From: Brassica napus
Lineage: Eukaryota; Streptophyta; Magnoliopsida; Brassicales; Brassicaceae
NCBI RefSeq assembly: GCF_020379485.1
Contig: NW_026015504.1
Coordinates: forward strand, 1-64,000
Reading direction: 5' to 3'
DNA length: 64,000 bases
The translations under genes were made by a program, and so were the position numbers. A model generated the notes under the pieces. The model worked only from the letters and a program-made list of their open reading frames with translations, was not told the origin of the DNA and searched no databases. Shown here piece by piece: positions 1-15,514 of this stretch; positions within the stretch are counted from its first letter, which is position 1, and the number at the start of each line of letters is the position of its first letter.

Positions 1-3000
1 TCGATGAACATCATCATATGTTAGTCAGAATCATTATGCAGTGAAAAAATATTTCGTATTTTTTTGAAATTTTCCTCAATCTATGTGTTTTGAGAAAATA
101 TTGAGTTTTTGGTAAATACTTTATATACTGAAGCCTATTTTCTTTACTGTTGTTTTAAAATTTCTAACCTTTATACATTTGTATTAATGTATGCTAACTA
201 TCTTTCATGGTAAATGCATCGTTCAATTGTTTTTTATAATTAATTTAGTAAAACTTCATATACTCCCTAAATTAGTGGACTAACCACTACAAAATCACTA
301 TTTTCTAAAGAAATGGAGACAAAAATGTTCCACTCTTTTGACCATTCATATATCAGTACAGGATGCAACTATGAATTAAAACATATTGTCGTATTTTTTA
401 AATTTTCTCAAAATCTATGTTAACCCCTACAAAATTGAGTTTTTTTTGGTAAACATTTATATACTGAAACCTATAATCTTTAGTGTTGTTTTAAAATTTC
501 TAACCATATTCTACATTTTTATAATGTATGCTAAACTCTCTTTCATGGTAAATGAGCATCGTTCAATTGTTTTTATATTAATTCAGTAAAAGTTCATAAT
601 ACTCCCTAAATCGATGGAATAACCACTATAAAATCACTTTTTTCTTGAAAAACGGAGAAAACAAATGTTTTAAACATCTTGAACATCATCATATGTTAGA
701 GCAGGATGCAACTGTGCATTAAAATATTGTCGAATTTTTTGAAATTTTCTCAAAATCTATGTGTTTAACCTCAACGAAAATATTGAGTTTTTGGTAAATA
801 CTTATATATTGAACCTATTCTTTTTGTGTTGTTTTAAAATTTCTAACCACATTTTACATTTGTAGTAACGTATTTTAAGCTCTTTTTCATGGTATATGGA
901 AATCGTTATAATTTTTTTATCATTAATTTAGTAAAACTTCATAATACTCCGTAAAATCGATGAAATAACCACTATAAAATCACTATTTTCTTGAAAAACG
1001 GAGACAGAAAGGCTTAAACCTCTATGAACATCATCATATGTTAGTGCAGACAACTATGCATTAAAACAATATTGTCGTGTTTTTGAAATTTTCTCAAAAT
1101 CTATGTGCTTTGAGAAATATTGAGTTTTGGTAAACACTTTATATACTGAAGCCTATAATCTTTAGTGTTGTTTAAATTTCTAACCATATTCTACATTTTA
1201 TTATGTATGTTAACTCTCTTTCAAGGTAAATGAGCATCGTTCAATTGGTTTTTATAAATTAATTTAGTAAAACTTCATATACTCCCTAAATCGAATGAAT
1301 AACCACTATAAAATCACTATTTTCTTGAAAACGGAGAACAAAGGCTGTAAAACCTCTATGACCATCATCATATATTAGTACATGATGCATTATGCATTAA
1401 AACAATATTGTCGTATTTTTTGAAATTTTCTCAAAATCTATGTGTTAACTAACCCCTACGAAAATATTGAGTTTTTGGTAAATACTTTATATATACTGAA
1501 GCATATCTTTAGTGTTGTTTAAAATTTTCTAACCACATTCTACATTTCTATTAACATATTTTAAGCTCTTTTTCATGATATATGAAAATCGTTATAATTT
1601 TTTTATCAATTAATTTAGTATAACTTCATAATACTCCTAAAATCGATGGAATAACCACTATAAATCATTATTTCTTGAAAAACTGAGACAAAAAGTTCCA
1701 AACCTCTTTGAACATCATCATATGTTAGTGCAGGATGCAACTATGCATTAAAACAATATTGTCGTATTTTTTGAAATTTTCTCAAAATTTATGTGTTAAT
1801 CCTTACGAAAATATTGAGTTTGTGGTAAATACCTTATATACGAAGCCTATAATCTTTTGTGTTTTTTAAATTTCTAACCACATTCTCAACTTGTATTAAT
1901 GTATTTTATGCTCTTTTTCATGGTAAATGAGAATCGCTATAATTTCTTTATCAATTAATTTAGTAAAACTTCATAATACTCCTAAAACGATGGAATAACC
2001 ACTATAAAAATTATTTTCTTGAAAAACGGAGACAACAAAGGCTGTAAACCTCTATGAACATCATCATATGTTAGTAGTGCAGGAGCAACTATGCATTAAA
2101 ACAATATTGTCGTATTTTTTGAATTTCTCAAAATCTATGTTTAACCCCCTACGAAAATATTGAGTTTTTGGTAAATTTTATATACTGAAGCCTATTATCT
2201 TTACTTTTGTTTTAAAATTTCAAACCATATTATACATTTGTATTAATGTATGCTTAATCTCTTTCTTGGTAAATGAGCATCGTTAAATTGTTTTTATAAA
2301 TTAATTTAGTAAAACTTCATATAATCCCTAAATTATGGACTAACCATTATAAAATCGATTTCTTTTAGAGAATGGAGACAAAAAAATGTTCCAAACCTCT
2401 TGAACATCATCATATATTAGTACAGGATGCAGCTATGCATTAAAACAATATTGTCGAATTTTTGAAATTTTCTCAAAATCTATGTGTTCCCTCTACAAAA
2501 ATAATGAGTTTTTGGTAAATACTTTATATACGAAGCCTATAATCTTTAGTGTTGTTTTAAAATTTCTAACCATATTCTACATTTGTATTAATGTATGCTT
2601 AAATAACTCTTTCAAGGTAAATGAGCATCGTTCAATTGTTTTTATAATTAATTTAGTAAAACTTCATAAACTCCCTAAATTAGTGGACTAATATTATAAA
2701 ATCGCTATTCTCTAGAGAAATGGAGACAAAAATGTCCAAACCTCTAGACCATCATCATATACTAGTACAGGAAGCAACTATGCATTAAAACAATATTGTC
2801 GTATTTTTTGAAATTTTCTCAAAATTTATGTGTTAACAACCCTACGAAAATATTGAGTTTTCTGTAAATACATTATATACTGAAGCCTATAATCTTTAGT
2901 GTTGTTTTAAAATTTTTAACCACATTTTACATTTTATTAATGTATTTTAAGCTCTTTTTCATGGTATGTGGAAATCATTATAATTGGTTTATCAATTAAT

Positions 3001-6000
3001 TTAGTAAAACTTCATAATACTCCCTAAATCGATGGAATAACCACTATAAAATCACTATTTTCTTGAAAAACGGAGACAACAAAGGCTGTAAACCTCTATG
3101 AACATCATCATATGTTAGTGCATGATGCAACTATGCATTAAAACAATATTGTCTATTTTTTTTGAAATTTTCTCAAAATCTATGTGTTAACTAACCCACC
3201 CTACGAAAATATTGAGTTTTGGAAATACTTTATATACTGAAGCCTATAATCTTTATTGTTGTTTTAAATTTCAACCACATTCTACGTTTGTATTAATGTA
3301 TTTTAAGCTCTTTTTCATGGTAAATGAGCATCGTTATAATTTTTTATCAATTAATTTAGTAAAACTTCATAATACTCTCTAAATCTATGGAAAAACCATT
3401 ATAAAATCACTATTTTCTTGAAAAACGGAGACAACAAAGGCTGTAAACCTCTATGAACATCATCATATGTTAGTGCATGATGCAACTATGCATTAAAAAA
3501 ATATTGTCGTATTTTTTGAATTTTTTCAAAATCTTTGTGTTAACTAACCCCTACGAAAATATTGAGTTTTTGGTAAATACTTTATATACTGAAGCCTATA
3601 ATCTTTTGTGTTGTTTTAAAATTTCTAACCACATTCTACATTTGTATTAACGTATTTTAAGCTCTTTTTCATGGTATATGAAAATCGTTATAATTTTTTT
3701 ATCAATTAATTTAGTAAAACTTCATAATACTCCCTAAATCGATGGAATAACCACTATAAAATCACTATTTTCTTGAAAAACGGAGACAACAAAGGTTTTA
3801 AACCTCTTTGAACATCATCATATATTAGTACAGGATGCAACTAAGCATTAAAACAATATTGTCATATTTTTGAAATTTTCTCAAAATCTATGTGTAACTC
3901 CTACAAAAATATTGAGTTTTTGGTAAATACTATATATTGAAGCCTATAATCTTTAGTGTTGTTTTAAAATTTCTAACCACTTCTACATTTGTATTAATGT
4001 ATTTTAAGCTCTTTTCATGGTATATGAAAATCGTTATAATTTTTTTGTCAATTAATTTAGTAAAACTTCATAATCCTCCCTAAATCGATGGAATAACCAC
4101 TATAAAATCACTATTTTCTTGAAAAACGGAGACAACAAAGGCTGTAAACCTCTATGAACATCATCATATATTAGTACAGGTGCAACTATGCATTAAAACA
4201 ATATTGTCGTATTTTTTGAAATTTTCTCAAAATCTATGTGTTAACCCCCCTACGAAAATATTTAGTTTTTGGTAAATATATTATATACTGAAGTCTATAA
4301 TCTTTAGTGTTGTTTTAAAATTTCTAACCACATTTACATTTGTATTAATGTATTTTAAGCTCTTTTTCATGGTAAATGAGCATCGTTATAATTTTTTTAT
4401 CAATTAATTTAGTAAAACTTCATAATACTCCCTAAAACGATGGAATAACCACTATAAAATCACTATTTTATTGAAAAACGGAGACAACAAAGGCTGTAAA
4501 CCTCTATGAACATCATTATATGTTAGTGCAGGATGCAACTATGCATTAAAACAATATTGTCGTAATTTTGGAAATTTTTTCAAAATCTATGAGTTAACTA
4601 ACCTATACGAAAATATTGAGTTTTTGGTAAATACTTTATATACTGAAGCCTATAATCTTTAGTGTTGTTTTAAAATTTCTAACCACATTCTACATTTGTA
4701 TTAATGTATTTTAAGATCTTTTTCATGGTATATGAAAATCGATATAATTTTTTATCAATTAATTTAGTAAAACTTCATAATACTCCCTAAATCGATGGAA
4801 TAACCACTATAAAATCTCTATTTTCTTGAAAAACGGAGACATCAAAGGTTTAAACCTCTTTGAACATCATCGTATGTTAGTGCAGGATGCAACTGTGCAT
4901 TAAAACAATATTGTCGTATTTTTTGAAATTTTCTCAAAATCTATGTGTTAATCCTACGAAAATATTGAGTTTTTGGTAAATACATTATATACTGAAGCAT
5001 ATAATCTTTAGTGTTGTTTTAAAAATTTTAACCACATTCTACATTTGTATAAACGTATTTTATGCTCTTTTTCGTTGTAAATGAGCATCGCTATAATTTT
5101 TTATCAATTAATTTAATAAAACTTCATTATACTTCTTAAATCGATGGAATAACCACTATAAAATCACTATTTTCTTGAAAAACGGAGATAAAAAAAGTTG
5201 TAAACCTTTATGAACATCATCATATGTTAGTTCAGGATGCAACTATGCATTAAAACAATATTGTCGTATATTTTGAAATTTTCTCAAAATCTATGTGTTA
5301 ACTAACCCCTACAAAAATATTGAGTTTTTGGTAAATACTTTATAAACTAAAGCCTATATTCTTTACTGTTGTTTTAAAATTTCTAACCATATTATACATT
5401 TGTATTAATGTATGCTTAACTCTTTTTCATGTTAAATGAGCATCGTTCAATTGTTTTTATAAATTAATTTAGTAAAACTTCTTATACTCCCTAAATTAGT
5501 GGACTAACCATTATAAAATCGCTATTTTCTAGAGAAATGGAGACAAAAAAATTTTCAAACCTCTTTGACTATCATCATATATTTGTACATGATGCAACTA
5601 TGCATTAAAACGATATTGTCGTATTTTTTGAAATTTTCTCAAAATCTATGTGTCCCCTACGAAAATATTGAGGTTTTGGTAAATACATAATATATTGAAG
5701 CCTGTAATCTTTAGTGTTGTTTTAAAATTTCTAACCACATTCTACATTTGTATTAATGTATTTTAAGCTCTTTTTCATGGTAAATGAGCATCGTTATAAT
5801 TTTTTTATCAACTAATTTAGTAAAACTTCAAAAAATTCCCTAAATCGATGGAATAAGCACTACAAAATCACTATTTTCTTGAAAAACGGAGACAACAAAG
5901 GCTGTAAACCTCTATGAACATCATCATATGTTAGTGCAGGATGCAACTATGCATTAAAACAATATTGTCGTATTTTTGAAATTTTCTCAAAATCTATGTG

Positions 6001-6869
6001 TCCCTACGAAAATATTGGTTTTTGGTTAATACTTTATATACTGAAGCCTATTATCTTTACTGTTGTTTTAAAATTTCTAACCATATTATTTTGTATTAAT
6101 GTATGCTTAATTCTCTTTCAAGGTAAATGAGCATCGTTCAAGTTTTTTATAAATTAATTTAGTAACACTTCATATACTCTCTAAATTAGTGGACTAACCA
6201 TTATAAAATCGCTATTTTCTAGAGAAATGAAGACAAAAAATGTTCAAAACCTCTTTTAACCATCATCATATATTAGTACAGGATGCAACTAAGCATTAAA
6301 ACAATATTGTCATATTTTTGAAATTTTCTCAAAATCTATGTGTAACAACCCTACGAAAATATTGAGTTTTGGTAAATAAACTATATATTGAAGCCTAAAA
6401 CCTTTAGTGTTGTTTTAAAATTTCTAACCACATTCTACATTTGTATTAATGTATTTTAAGCTATTTTTCATGGTATATGAAAATCATTATAATTTTTTTT
6501 GTCAATTAATTTAGTAAAACTTCATAATCCTCCCTAAATCGATGGAATAACCACTATAAAATCACTAGTTTCTTGAAAAACGGAGACAACAAAGGCTGTA
6601 AACCTCTATGAACATCATCATATATTAGTACATTATGCAACTATGCATTAAAACAATATTGTCGTATTTTTTTGAAATTTTCTCAAAATTTATGTGTTAA
6701 CTAACCGCTACGAAAATATTGAGTTTTTGGTAAATACTTTATATACTGAAGCCTATAATCTTTAGGGTTGTTTTAAAATTCCTAACCACATTCTACATTT
6801 GTATTCATGTATTTTAAGCTCTTTTCATGTTATATAAAAATCGTTATAATTTTTTGTATCAATTAATTA

Positions 6870-9800
6870 AGTAAAACTTCATAATCCTCCCTAAATCGAT
6901 GGAATAACCACTATAAAATCACTATTTTCTTGAAAAACGGAGACAACAAAGGCTATAAACCTCTATGAACATCATCATATATTAGTACATGATGAAACTA
7001 TGCATTAAAACAATATTGTCGTATTTTTTGAAATTTTCTAAAAATCTATGTGTTAACCCCTACGAAAATATTTTGTTTTTGGTAAATACATTATATACTG
7101 AAGCCTATAATCTTTAGTGTTGTTTTAAAATTTCTAACCACATTCTACATTTGTATTAATGTATTTTAAGCTCTTTTTCATGGTAAATGAGCAACATTAT
7201 AATTTTTTATCAATTAATTTAGTAAAACCTCGTAATACTCCCTAAATCGATGGAATAACCACTATAAAATCACTATTTTCTTGAAAAACGGGGACAACAA
7301 AGGCTGTAAACCTCTATGAACATCATCATATGTTAGTGCAGGATGCAACTATGCATTAAAACAATATTGTCGTATTTTTTGAAATTTTCTCAAAATCTAT
7401 GTGTTAACTAACCCCTACGAAAATATTGAGTTTTTGGTAAATACTTTATATACTGAAGCCTATAATCTTTAGTGTTGTTTTAAAATTTCTAACCACATTC
7501 CATATTTGCATTAATGTATTTTAAGCTCTTTTTCATGGTATATGAAAATCGTTATAATTTTTTTTATGAATTAATATAGTAAAACTTCATAATTCTCCCT
7601 AAATTGATGGAATAACCACTATAAAATCACTATTTTCTTGAAAAACGGAGACAACAAAGGCTATAAACCTCTATGTGTTAACTAACCCCTACAAAAATGT
7701 TGAGTTTTTTGTAAATACATTATATACTGAAGCCTATAATCTTTAGTGTTGTTTTAAAATTTCTAACCATATTCTACATTTGTATTAATATATTTTAAGC
7801 TCTTTTTCATGGAATGCGGAAATCGTTATAATTTTTTTTATCAATTAATTCAGTAAAACCTCATAATACTCCCTAAATCGATGGAATAACCACTATAAAA
7901 TCACTATGTTCTTGAAAAACAAAGAAAACAAAGGCTGTAAACCTCTATGAACATCATCATATGTTAGTGCACAATGCAACTATGCATTGAAACAATATTG
8001 TCGTATTTTTTGAAATTTTCTCTAAATCTATGTTTTTTGAGAAAATATTGAGTTTTTGGTAAATACTTTATATACCGAAGCCTATTTTCTTTACTGTTGT
8101 TTTAAAATTTCTAACCATATTATACATTTGTATTAATTTATGCTTAACTATCTTTCATGGTAAATGAGCATCGTTCAATTGTTTTTATAAATTAATTTAG
8201 TAAAACTTCATATACTCCCTAAATTAGTGGACTAACCACTATAAAATCACTATTTTCTAGAGAAATTGAGACAAAAAAATGTTCCAAACCTTTTTGACCA
8301 TCATCATATAATAGTACATGATGCAACTATGAATTAAAACAATATTTTCGTATTTTTTAAATTTTCTCAAAATCTACGTGTTAACCCCTACGAAAATATT
8401 GAGTTTTTGGTAAACACTTTATATACTGAAGCCTATAATCTTTAGTGTTGTTTTAAAATTTCTAACCATATTCTACATTATTATAAATGTATGTTAAACT
8501 CTCTTTCATGGTAAATGAGCATCGTTCAATTGTTTTTATCAATTAATTTAGTAAAACTTCATAATCCTCCATAAATTGATGGAATAACCACTATAAAATC
8601 ACTATTTTTTGAAAAACGGAGAAAACAAAGGTTTAAACCTCTATGAACATCATCATATATTAGTGCAGGATGCAAATATGCATTAAAACAATATTGTCGT
8701 ATTTTTTGAAATTTTCTCAAAATCTATGTGTTTAACCCTAACGAAAATATTGAGTTTTTGGTAAATACTTTATATACTGAAGCCTATAATCTTTAGTGTT
8801 GTTTTAAAATTTCTAACCACATTTTACATTTGTAGTAACGTATTTTAAGCTCTTTTCATGGTATATGGAAATCGTTATAATTTTTGTATCAATTAATTTA
8901 GTAAAACTTCATAATACTCCCTAAATCAATGTTATAACCACTATAAAATCACTATTTTCTTGAAAAACGGAGACAACAAAGGCTGTAAACCTCTATGAAC
9001 ATCATCATATGTTAGTGCATGATGCAACTATGCATTAAAACAATATTGTCGTATTTTTAAAAAAAATTTCAAAATCTATGTGTTAACTAACCCCTACGAA
9101 AATATTGAGTTTTTGGTAAATACTTTATATACCACATTAATCTTTACTGTTGTTTTAAAACTTCTAACCACATTCTATATATTAAGCTCTTTTTCATGAT
9201 GTATGAAAATCGTTACAATTTTTTATCAATTAATTTAGTAAAACTTCATAATATTCCCTAAATCGATGGAATAACCACTATAAAATCATTATTTTCTTGA
9301 AAAACGGAGACAAAAAAGGTTCCAAACCTCTTTGAACATCATCATATGTTAGTGCAGGATGCAACTATGCATTAAAATAATATTGTCGTATTTTTTAAAA
9401 TTTTCCCAAAATATGTGTTAACCCCTACGAAAATATTGAGTTTTTGGTAAACACTTTATATACTGAAGCCTATAATCTTTAGTGTTGTTTTAAAATTTCT
9501 AACCATATTCTACATTATTATAAAAGTATGCTAAACTCTCTTTCATGGTAAATGAGCATCGTTCAATTGTTTTTATAATTAATTCAGTAAAAGTTCATAA
9601 TACTCCCTAAATCGATGGAATAACCACTATAAAATCACTATTTTCTTGAAAAACGGAGAAAACAAAGGTTTTAAACCTCTTTGAATATCATCATATGTTA
9701 GAGCAGGATGCAACTGTGCATTAAAACAATATTGTCGTATTTTTTGAAATTTTCTCAAAATCTATGTGTTTAACCCCAACGAAAATATTGAGTTTTTGGT

Positions 9801-12533
9801 AAATACTTTATATACTGAAGTTTATAATCTTTAGTGTTGTTTTAAAATTTCTAACCACATTTTATTTTTGTAGTAACGTATTTTAAGCTCTTTTCATGGT
9901 ATATGGAAATCGTTATAATTTTTTTATCAATTAATTTAATAAAACTTCATAATACTCCGTAAATCGATGAAATAACCATTATAAAATCACTATTTTCTTG
10001 AAAAACGGGGACAACAAAGGCTGTAAACCTCTATGAACATCATCATATGTTAGTGCAGGAGGCAACTATGCATTAAAACAATATTGTCGTGTTTTTTGAA
10101 TTTTTCTCAAAATCTGTGTTAACCCCTACGAAAATATTGTGGTTTTGGTAAATACTTTATATACTGAAGCTTATAATCTTTAGTTTTGTTTTAAAATTTC
10201 TAACCATATTCTACATTTTTATTAATGTATGATAAACTCTCTTTCATGGTAAATTAATTTAATTAAACTTCATATACTCCCTAGTGGACTAACCGTTATA
10301 AAATCACTATATTCTAGAGAAATAGAGACAAAAAAATGTTTCAAACCTCTTTGACCATCATCATATATTAGTACATGATGCAACTACACATTAAAACAAT
10401 ATTTTCGTATTTTTTGAAATTTTCTCAAAATCTATATGTTAACCCCTACGAAAATATTGAGTTTTTGGTAAATACATTATATACCGAAGCCTATAATCTT
10501 TAGTGTTGTTTTAAAATATCTAACCACATTCTACATTTGTATTAATGTATTTTAAGCTCTTTTTCATGGTAAATGAGCATCATTATAATTTTTTTATCAA
10601 TTAATTTAATAAAACTTCATATACTCCCCAAATTAGTGGACTAACCATTATAAAATCGCTATTCTCTACAGAAATGGAGAAAAAAAATGTTCCAAACCAC
10701 TTTGACCATCATCATATATTAGTACATGATGCAATTATGCATTAAAACAATCTTATAGTATTTTTTGAAATTTTCTCAAAATCTATGTGTCTCAACGAAA
10801 ATATTGAGTTTTTGGTAAATAATTTATATACTGAAGCCTATAATCTTTAGTGTTGTTTTAAAATTTCTAACCACATTCTACATTTGTTTGTATTAATGTA
10901 TTTTAAGCTCTTTTTCATGATATATGAAAATCGTTATAATTTTTTTATCAATTAATTTAGTAAAACTTCATAATACTCCCTAAATCGATGGAATAACCAC
11001 TATAAAATCATTATTTTCTTGAAAAACGGAGACAACAAAGGTTTCAAACCTCTTTGAACATCATCATATGTTAGTGCAGGATGCAACTATGCATTAAAAC
11101 AATATTGTCGTATTTTTTGAAATTTTCCCAAAATCTGTGTTAACCTCTACGAAAATATTGAGTTTTTGGAATATACTTTATATACTGAAGCTTATAATCT
11201 TTAGTGTTGTTTTAAAATTTCTAACCAAATTCTACATTTTTATTAATGTATGCTAAACTCTCTTTTATGGTAAATTAATTTAATAAAACTTCATATACTC
11301 CCTAAATTAGTGGACTAACCGTTATAAAATCGCTATATTCTAGAGAAATTGAGACAAAAAATGTTCCAAACCTCTTTGACCATCATCATATATTAGTACA
11401 GGATGCAACTTTACATTAAAAAAATATTGTCGTATTTTTTGAAATTTTCTCAAAATCTATATGTTATCCCCTACGAAAATATTTAGTTTTTGGTAAATAC
11501 ATTATATACTGAAGCCTATAATCTTTAGTGTTTTTTAAAAATTTTAACCACATTCTACATCTGTATTAATGTATTTTAAGCTCTTTTTCATGGTAAATGA
11601 GCATCATTATAATTTTTTTATCAATTAATTTTGTAAAACTTCATATACTCCCCAAATTAGTGGACTAACCATTATAAAATCGCTATTCTCTAGAGAAATT
11701 GAGACAAAAATGTTCCAAACCACTTTGACCAACATCATATATTAGTACAGGATGCAATTATGCATTAAAACAATATTGTAGTATTTTTTGAAATTTTCTC
11801 AAAATCTATGTGTCCCTACGAAAATATTGAGTTTTTGGTAAATACTTTATATACTGAAGCCTATAATCTTTAGTGTTGTTTTAAAATTTCTAACCATATT
11901 CTACTTTGTATTAATGTATGCTAAACTCTTTTTCTTGGTAAATGAACATCGTTCAATTGTTTATATAATTTAATTTAGTAAAACTTCATGTACTCTCCAA
12001 ATTAGTGGACTAACCATTATAAAATCGCTATTCTCTAGAGAAATGGAGACAAAAATGTTCCAAACCTCTTTGACCATCATCATATATTAGTACATGATGC
12101 AATTATGCATTAAAACAATATTGTCGTATTTTTTGAAATTTTCTCAAAATCTATGTGTTAACAACCCCTACGAAAATATTGAGTTTTTGGTAAATATTTT
12201 ATATACTAAAGCCTATAATCTTTAGTGTTGTTTTAAAATTTCTAACCACATTCTACATTTTTATTAACGTATTTTAAGCTCTTTTTCATGGTATATGGAA
12301 ATCGTTATAATTTTTTTATCAATTAATTTAGTAAAACTTCATAATACTCCATAAATCGATGGAATAACCACTATAAAATCACTATTTTCTTGAAAAATGG
12401 AGACAACAAAGGTTTAAAACCTCTTTGAACATCATCATATGTTAGTGCAGGATGCAACTGTGCATTAAAACAATATTGTCGTATTTTTTGAAATTTTCTC
12501 AAAATCTATGTGTTTAAACCCCTACGAAAATAT
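6870..12533. repeat. Large higher-order satellite block, copy A
   Basis: This run of monomers matches 16,088-21,838 in order and in private variants. Examples are the GGAATGCGGAAATCG variant at ~7811 and ~17111, the GTTTTTTGAGAAAATATTG variant at ~8032 and ~17332, and monomers lacking 25 bp at ~10,252 and ~19,556. The offset is 9,217 before the 83-bp deletion and ~9,300 after it. The match breaks at about 12,534, where this copy reads TTTAGG and the other reads TTGAG. Confidence 0.8.
7672..7678. other. 83-bp microhomology deletion junction in a monomer
   Basis: At this point one monomer jumps from AAACCTCTATG directly to TGTTAACTAACC, losing the catcatcatatg...aaatctatg part. The sister block near 16,888-16,980 still has it, and the offset between the blocks changes from 9,217 to 9,300. 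Both edges of the lost segment are CTATG, so a 5-bp microhomology deletion is the simple explanation. Confidence 0.7.
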
Positions 12534-15506
12534 TTAGGTTTTGGTAAATACATTATATACTGAAGCCTATAATCTTTACTGTTGTTTTAAAATTTCTAAC
12601 CACATTCTACATTTGTATTAATGTATTTTAATCTCTTATTCATGGTATATGAAAATCGTTATAATTTTTTTTATCAATTAATTTAGTAAAACTTCATAAT
12701 ACTCCCTAAATCGATGGAATAACCACTATAAAATCTCTATTTTCTTGAAAAACGGAGACAGCAAAGGTTTTAAACCTCTTTGAACATCATCATATGTTAG
12801 TCCAGGATGCAACTGTGCATTAAAACAATATTGTCGTATTTTGTGAAATTTTCTCAAAATCTATGTGTTAATCCTTACGAAAATATTTTGTTTTTGGTAA
12901 ATACATTATATACTGAAGCCTATAATCTTTAGTGTTGTTTTAAAATTTCTAACCACATTCTACATTTGTATTAACGTATTTTATGCTCTTTTTCATGGTA
13001 AATGAGCATCGCTATAATTTTTTATCAATTAATTTAATAAAACTTCATAATACTTCTTAAATCGATGGAATAACCACTATAAAATCACTATTTCTTGAAA
13101 AACGGAGATAACAAAAGCTGTAAACCTCTATGAACATCATCATATGTTAGTGCAGAATGCAACTATGCATTAAAACAATATTGTCGTATATTTTAAAATT
13201 TTCTCAAAATCTGTGTTAACCCCTACGAAAATATTGAGTTTTTGGTAAATAATTTATATACTGAAGCCTATAATCTTTAGTTTTGTTTTAAAATTTCTAA
13301 CCACATTCTACATTTGCATTAATGTATTTCAAGCTCTTTTTCATGGTATATGAAAATCGTTATAATTTTTTTTATCAATTAATTTAGTAAAACTTCATAA
13401 TCCTCCCTAAATTGATGGAATAACCACTATAAAATCACTATTTTCTTGAAAAACGAAGACAACAAATGCTGTAAACCTCTATGAACATCATCATATGTTA
13501 GTGCAGGATGCAACTATGCATTAAAACAATATTATCGTATTTTTTGCAATTTTCTCAAAATCTATGTGTTAACTAACCCCTACGAAAATATTGAGTTTTT
13601 GGTAAATACTTTATATACTTAAGGTTATAATTTTTAGTGTTGTTTTAAAATTTCTAACCACATTGTACATTTTTATTAATGTATTCTAAGCTCTTTTTCA
13701 TGGTATATTAAAATTGTTATAAATTTTTTATCAATTAATTTAGTAAAACTTCATAATCCTCCCTAAATCAATGGAATAACCACTATAAAATCACTATTTT
13801 CTTGAAAAACGGAGACAACAAAGGCAGTAAACCTCTATGAACATCATCATATGTTAGTGCAGGATGCAACTATGCATTAAAACAATATTGTCGTATTTTT
13901 TTGAAATTTTCTCAAAATTTATGTGTTAACTAACCGCTACGAAAATATTGAGTTTTTGGTAAATACTTTATATACTGAAGCCTATAATCTTTAGGGTTGT
14001 TTTAAAATTTCTAACCACATTCTACATTTGTATTCATGTATTTTAAGCTCTTTTCATGTTATATAAAAATCGTTATAATTTTTTTTATCAATTAATTTAG
14101 TAAAACTTCATAATCCTCCCTAAATCGATGGAATAACCACTATAAAATCACTATTTTCTTGAAAAACGGAGACAGCAAATGCTGTAAACCTCTATGAACA
14201 TCATCATATATTAGTACATGGTGCAACTATGCATTAAAACAATATTGTCGTATTTTTTGAAATTTTCTAAAAATCTATGTGTTAACCCATACGAAAATAT
14301 TTTGTTTTTGGTAAATACATTATATACTGAAGCCTATAATCTTTAGTGTTGTTTTAAAATTTCTAACCACATTCTACATTTGTATTAATGTATTTTAAGC
14401 TCTTTTTCATGGTAAATGAGCAACATTATAATTTTTTATCAATTAATTTAGTAAAACCTCGTAATACTCCCTAAATCGATGGAATAACCACTATAAAATC
14501 ACTATTTTCTTGAAAAACGAAGACAACAAAGGCTGTAAACCTCTATGAACATCATCATATGTTAGTGCAGGATGCAACTATGCATTAAAACAATATTGTC
14601 GTATTTTTTGAAATTTTCTCAAAATCTATGTGTTAACTAACCCCTACGAAAATATTGAGGTTTTGGTAAATACATTATATACTGAAGCCTATAATCTTTA
14701 GTGTTGTTTTAAAATTTCTAACACATGCTACATTTGTATTAATGTATTTTAAGCTCTTTTTCATGGTAAATGAGCATCGTTATAATTTTTTTATCAACTA
14801 ATTTAGTAAAACTTCATAAAATTCTCTAAATCGATGGAATAACCACTATAAAATCACTATTTTCTTGAAAAACGGAGACAACAAAGGCTGTAAACCTCTA
14901 TGAACATCATCATATGTTATTGCAGGATGCAACTATGCATTAAAACAATATTGTCGTATTTTTGAAAATTTTCTCAAAATCTATGTGTCCCTACGAAAAT
15001 ATAGGGTTTTTGGTAAATACTTTATATACTGAAGCTTATTATCTTTACTGTTGTTTTAAAATTTCTAACCATATTATACATTTGTAATAATGTATGCTTA
15101 ACTCTCTTTCAAGGTAAATGAGCATCGTTCAATTGTTTTTATAAATTAATTTAGTAACACTTCATATACTCTCTAAATTAGTGGACTAACAATTATAAAA
15201 TCGCTATTTTCTAGAGAAATGAAGACAAAAAAATGTTCCAAACCTCTTTAACCATCATCATATATTAGAACAGGATGCAACTAAGCATTAAAACAATATT
15301 GTCATATTTTGAAATTTTCTCAAAATCCATGTGTAACAACCCCTACGAAAATATTGAGTTTTTGGTAAATAAACTATATATTGAAGCCTATAATCTTTAG
15401 TGTTGTTTTAAAATTTCTAACCACATTCTACATTTGTATTAATGTATTTCAAGCTCTTTGTCATGGTATATGAAAATCATTATAATTTTTTTTGTCAATT
15501 AATTTA

Positions 15507-15514
15507 GTAAAACT
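15507..15514. repeat. 8-bp target site duplication, left (hAT copy 1)
   Basis: GTAAAACT lies directly before the element. The same 8 bases follow the element at 16,088-16,095. GTAAAACTTCAT is normal satellite sequence, so the insertion split a monomer cleanly. Confidence 0.93.

Larger units (their letters stand above)
1..15506. repeat. ~350-bp AT-rich satellite array, segment 1
   Basis: Head-to-tail monomers run without interruption. The anchor AACATCATCATATGTTAG recurs at about 3101, 3456, 3811, 4157, 4509, 4863 and 5213, giving spacings of 346-355 bp. Other conserved blocks in order are GCAACTATGCATTAAAAC, GAGTTTTTGGTAAATACT, AGTGTTGTTTTAAAATTTCT and a class-diagnostic half. All monomers have the same orientation. 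Short open frames here (for example 386-589 and 2482-2691) are chance frames of the satellite and not genes. The first ~2.7 kb carries many one-base losses relative to its duplicate at ~47,000. The family resembles in length the ~350-bp Brassica satellites, but its identity was not verified. Confidence 0.95.

Noticed and set aside
386..2691. Open frames of 60-70 codons in the satellite as genes
   Set aside because: They recur with the repeat, differ by frameshifts between monomers and use AT-rich low-complexity codons. No initiation context or known domain is seen.
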